Below, in pieces: positions 61,578-64,000 of a stretch of DNA of 64,000 nucleotides (the first letter of the stretch is position 1; every line of letters starts with the position of its first letter). Location of the stretch: NCBI GenBank assembly GCA_950054195.1, contig CATLPG010000003.1:53934-117933 (forward strand). Reading direction: 5' to 3'. The notes beneath the pieces were generated by a model, which was not told the DNA's origin, searched no databases, and saw only the letters and a list, made by a program, of their open reading frames with translations. The position numbers and the translations under genes are program-made. This DNA comes from an uncultured Saccharospirillaceae bacterium (GTDB lineage Bacteria > Bacteroidota > Bacteroidia > Flavobacteriales_D > CAJJDF01).

Positions 61578-62774
61578 TTAGTTAACGGCTTTTTGTGGAT
61601 GTGCATCATGATCTTCCATTACTTGGTACAATCTTTTACTAGATTCTTCCCAGCTAAATGTTGATTGAACATATTTTTTTCCACTTAAAGCTATATCACT
61701 AGCTAATTTATCATTATTCAAGAGTTCAATTATTAAATCAGCATAGTCTTGTGGAGTTTGACCAATTAAAATAGACTCGTTAGGAGTTGCTTGTAAGGCG
61801 TTGTTAGCTAGTTTAGATGTAATGCAAGGAAGTTCCATTGCCATTGCTTCCAAAAGTTTGTTTTGAAGACCGGTACCTATCTGCATTGGAGCAATAAATA
61901 TTTCCGCAGAATTATAAGCGTCTCGAATGTCACTTAACCACCCAGATACTTCTACTTTATCACTAGCCAGTTGTTTGATTTCTTTTGTCGGACTAGTTCC
62001 AGAAATAAGTAAATTAACGTTTGGTTCCCTTTTATGAACTAGAGGTAGAATTTCTTTAACGATAAACAAAGCACTATTAACGTTAGGTTCGTATTGCATG
62101 TTTCCATTGAAAAGTAAATTATATTTCTTTTCCTTTTTTTGCGGTTCAAAATAATTGATATCGATACCGTTAGGTATGATAGCAATGTTTTCTCTGTTTT
62201 CTAAAAAAACAAGCTCTTGATCTTGCTCAGAAATTATGGTATGGTGATCAAAATAGTCGTAAATAACATTTTCATATCGTTTTAAACGATTAGCTTCAAT
62301 CCTTAATATAGGACGAACTATTTTAGATGCGGAGGGTATTCTACGCTCAACCCCTTTGGATAGGGTGTCCATGTAATCGATAGTTTTGTTGATTCCGTAG
62401 GAATCTTTTACATATTCTGCACATCTTACAAGTTGACAGTAAATATGATCCGGATTAAAGCTATCTATTATTTGCTTTATCTTTTTGTGGTATTTCTTTT
62501 GATAGAAATAAGCTACTTGAATGGGCTTTTTTGTAAATAACGCACGAAACAGATTTAATAATAGCTGAAGCTTAGTGAGTTTAAACACAGTTATTGTGTG
62601 GCAATATTTGCTAAGTTCCTCTTTTTGTTTGTGATTAACATCTTGATCGGTTAAGCAAACGAGCTGAATTTGATAATAATTACTTAATTGCTTGATCTGA
62701 TGATAAGCTCGTAACTTATCCCCTTTATCCAATGGAAATGGAAACCTTGAGGTTATTACGAGTAATTTTTTCAT
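61578..62774 (-). CDS. Glycosyltransferase family 4 (second of a pair)
   Basis: A 398-residue GT-B glycosyltransferase. The N-terminal half starts LLVITSRFPFPLDKGDKLRAYHQ. The C-terminal nucleotide-sugar domain shows LLFNGNMQYEPN, AEIFIAPMQIGTGLQNKLLEAMAM (the E-x7-E-like motif) and ELPCITSKLA. It resembles glycosyltransferases of exopolysaccharide clusters. It overlaps the upstream GT4 gene by 4 bp (ATGA). The acceptor is unknown. Confidence 0.88.
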   Translation of the reverse strand: MKKLLVITSRFPFPLDKGDKLRAYHQIKQLSNYYQIQLVCLTDQDVNHKQKEELSKYCHTITVFKLTKLQLLLNLFRALFTKKPIQVAYFYQKKYHKKIKQIIDSFNPDHIYCQLVRCAEYVKDSYGINKTIDYMDTLSKGVERRIPSASKIVRPILRIEANRLKRYENVIYDYFDHHTIISEQDQELVFLENRENIAIIPNGIDINYFEPQKKEKKYNLLFNGNMQYEPNVNSALFIVKEILPLVHKREPNVNLLISGTSPTKEIKQLASDKVEVSGWLSDIRDAYNSAEIFIAPMQIGTGLQNKLLEAMAMELPCITSKLANNALQATPNESILIGQTPQDYADLIIELLNNDKLASDIALSGKKYVQSTFSWEESSKRLYQVMEDHDAHPQKAVN

Positions 62775-63967
62775 GCTAAAGATTCAAAGAATTTGGTTAC
62801 TTCACTTTCTAAAGTTAACTGATTATATTTTTCTTCAACTAGCTTTCTGGCTTCTAAACCAATTTCTTTAATGATTTCGGGGTGCTCATTCAGTCGTTTT
62901 ATTTGTTCGATGAATGCTTCTTTGGTGTTTGCAACGATAGCTGTTTTCCCAGAAATATCAATGCCTTCGAAAGCTATGCTTGTACCAAGTACACACTTTC
63001 CAAGAGCCATAGCTTCTAAAATTTTAATTCTCATTCCACTTCCAGAAAATAGGGGAGCAACTAATACATCTTTGGTATTTATATAGGCAAGCGTATTGTC
63101 AACAAACCCTTCAATAGAAACATTGCCCTTGTTGTAGCTAAACATTTGTTGAGGCATGCCTTTACCAGCTAAATGAAGCTTAACGGCTTGGTTTGTTATA
63201 AAGTGAGGATTCCATACCTCATTTAAAAACCAGTTTATGCCATTTACATTTGGAATCCAGTCCATGGCTCCCAAATGATAAAAATGAAGAGGAGTATCTG
63301 TTGATTTAGTTGAAACAGGGTAGTTTGCTAGGTTAATTTTGAACGGTATAGTTATGCTGGTAATACTTGGAGCAATAACGTTGAATGCTTTTTCATCTTT
63401 TTGCGTTAAAGCAATAATTCCATCAAATTTATTACATATTTTGATTTCTTCTTTTTTTAGCTGTTTGGCTAAAATTTTTAGATAACTTTTCTTCAAAGAA
63501 GCTTTTGTTTCGCTAGCTAGTCTCACCCATATTTCCCATTCAATATTAGGCGCATTATAGATAATCTTTGCGGAAGAATATTTTTTTATTGTATCGGCAT
63601 AAAGTCCTACAAAAATGCTTTCTACTATAACGAATTGAAAGGTTTTCTTTTTGAGTAACTCAATCAGTTTTTTATTAAAATCAGTAGATTTAAATCTTGA
63701 AAGGTGGTAAGATTTATTGGTTGCTAATGCTTTTAAAGCTGATAAAGGCGAAAGGTTGGTGTTTATGAATACATGTTCCACCTCGCTATTTGGAAGGTTA
63801 TTTTTAAATACCTTTTCATAAAAGGGATGTTTAGGTGTGGAAAGTGTTAGTACAGTAAGGTTAAATTGATTAGAGTCATGAAAAAGCTTACTCATTTTGG
63901 CCATTTCCAAGCAACCTCCATCTATAGAAGGGAATGGGGGCTTATGTGTAAGCTGAAGAACATTCAC
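62771..63967 (-). CDS. Glycosyltransferase family 4 (first of a pair)
   Basis: A 398-residue GT-B glycosyltransferase paralogous to the next gene. The N-terminus reads VLQLTHKPPFPSIDGGCLEMAK. The C-terminal domain has FYHLGAMDWIPNVNG, VLVAPLFSGSGMRIKILEAMALG and a terminal helix. It starts at a GTG (63967); the ATG two bases downstream is out of frame. The two equal-length paralogues probably act in sequence on one glycan. Confidence 0.88.
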   Translation of the reverse strand: MNVLQLTHKPPFPSIDGGCLEMAKMSKLFHDSNQFNLTVLTLSTPKHPFYEKVFKNNLPNSEVEHVFINTNLSPLSALKALATNKSYHLSRFKSTDFNKKLIELLKKKTFQFVIVESIFVGLYADTIKKYSSAKIIYNAPNIEWEIWVRLASETKASLKKSYLKILAKQLKKEEIKICNKFDGIIALTQKDEKAFNVIAPSITSITIPFKINLANYPVSTKSTDTPLHFYHLGAMDWIPNVNGINWFLNEVWNPHFITNQAVKLHLAGKGMPQQMFSYNKGNVSIEGFVDNTLAYINTKDVLVAPLFSGSGMRIKILEAMALGKCVLGTSIAFEGIDISGKTAIVANTKEAFIEQIKRLNEHPEIIKEIGLEARKLVEEKYNQLTLESEVTKFFESLA

Positions 63968-64000
63968 TTTATTTGTTTTTATTATAGGTGTTCATTGTTC

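Overview
This window comes from the chromosome of a low-GC member of the Bacteroidota, most likely a flavobacterium-like lineage. The signs are type IX secretion (T9SS) C-terminal sorting domains, a TonB-dependent receptor with a CarboxypepD_reg-like N-terminus, an S16 protein with a long acidic tail, weak Shine-Dalgarno sequences, and repeated TAnnTTTG boxes, the -7 element of the Bacteroidota housekeeping sigma factor. I found no rRNA, tRNA, CRISPR array, prophage or insertion sequence.

Region 1 (1-14.1 kb) is mostly housekeeping: a truncated peptide-binding lipoprotein, proline dehydrogenase, an rpsP-rimM-trmN6 operon, a sigma-54-type response regulator without a DNA-binding domain, a double SUMF1-domain protein, a deoxynucleoside kinase, a MATE exporter, an orphan ParA-like ATPase with an unknown partner, a SulP transporter and a patatin. 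Region 2 (14.1-24.4 kb) looks like a phosphate-acquisition island: Na/Pi cotransporter, porin O/P-like barrel, two SdiA-regulated-like propellers, a lamin-tail lipoprotein, a beta-helix lipoprotein, a TonB-dependent receptor and a PhoB-type regulator. Region 3 (24.6-31.7 kb) holds large secreted proteins, an M50 protease, asd and a small lipoprotein.

Region 4 (31.7-49.9 kb) is the most distinctive. A tight eight-gene minus-strand operon (41.4 to 31.8 kb) encodes Wzz, an O-antigen ligase/polymerase, an SGNH esterase, a GT-C glycosyltransferase, a single-chain fusion of DprE1-like and DprE2-like enzymes (decaprenylphosphoryl-ribose to -arabinose epimerisation), an HAD phosphatase, a NodU/CmcH-type carbamoyltransferase and an SxtJ-like membrane protein. 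Next to it lies a 52-residue DUF5989-like membrane protein, followed by three B12-binding radical SAM proteins, four SAM methyltransferases and a nucleotidyltransferase-fold protein. I infer a surface glycan or lipid pathway that uses a polyprenyl-phosphate pentose donor plus carbamoyl and radical-SAM tailoring. The product is unknown, and no flippase, initiating glycosyltransferase or UbiA-type transferase is in the window.

Region 5 (50-64 kb) has a T9SS cargo protein, a MORN-repeat lipoprotein, a LemA/TPM module split by two divergent GT39 membrane glycosyltransferases, htpG, gap, and ruvC downstream of two GT4 glycosyltransferases. Several start codons were re-assigned because TATATTTG-type promoter boxes lie inside or just upstream of the longest reading frames.
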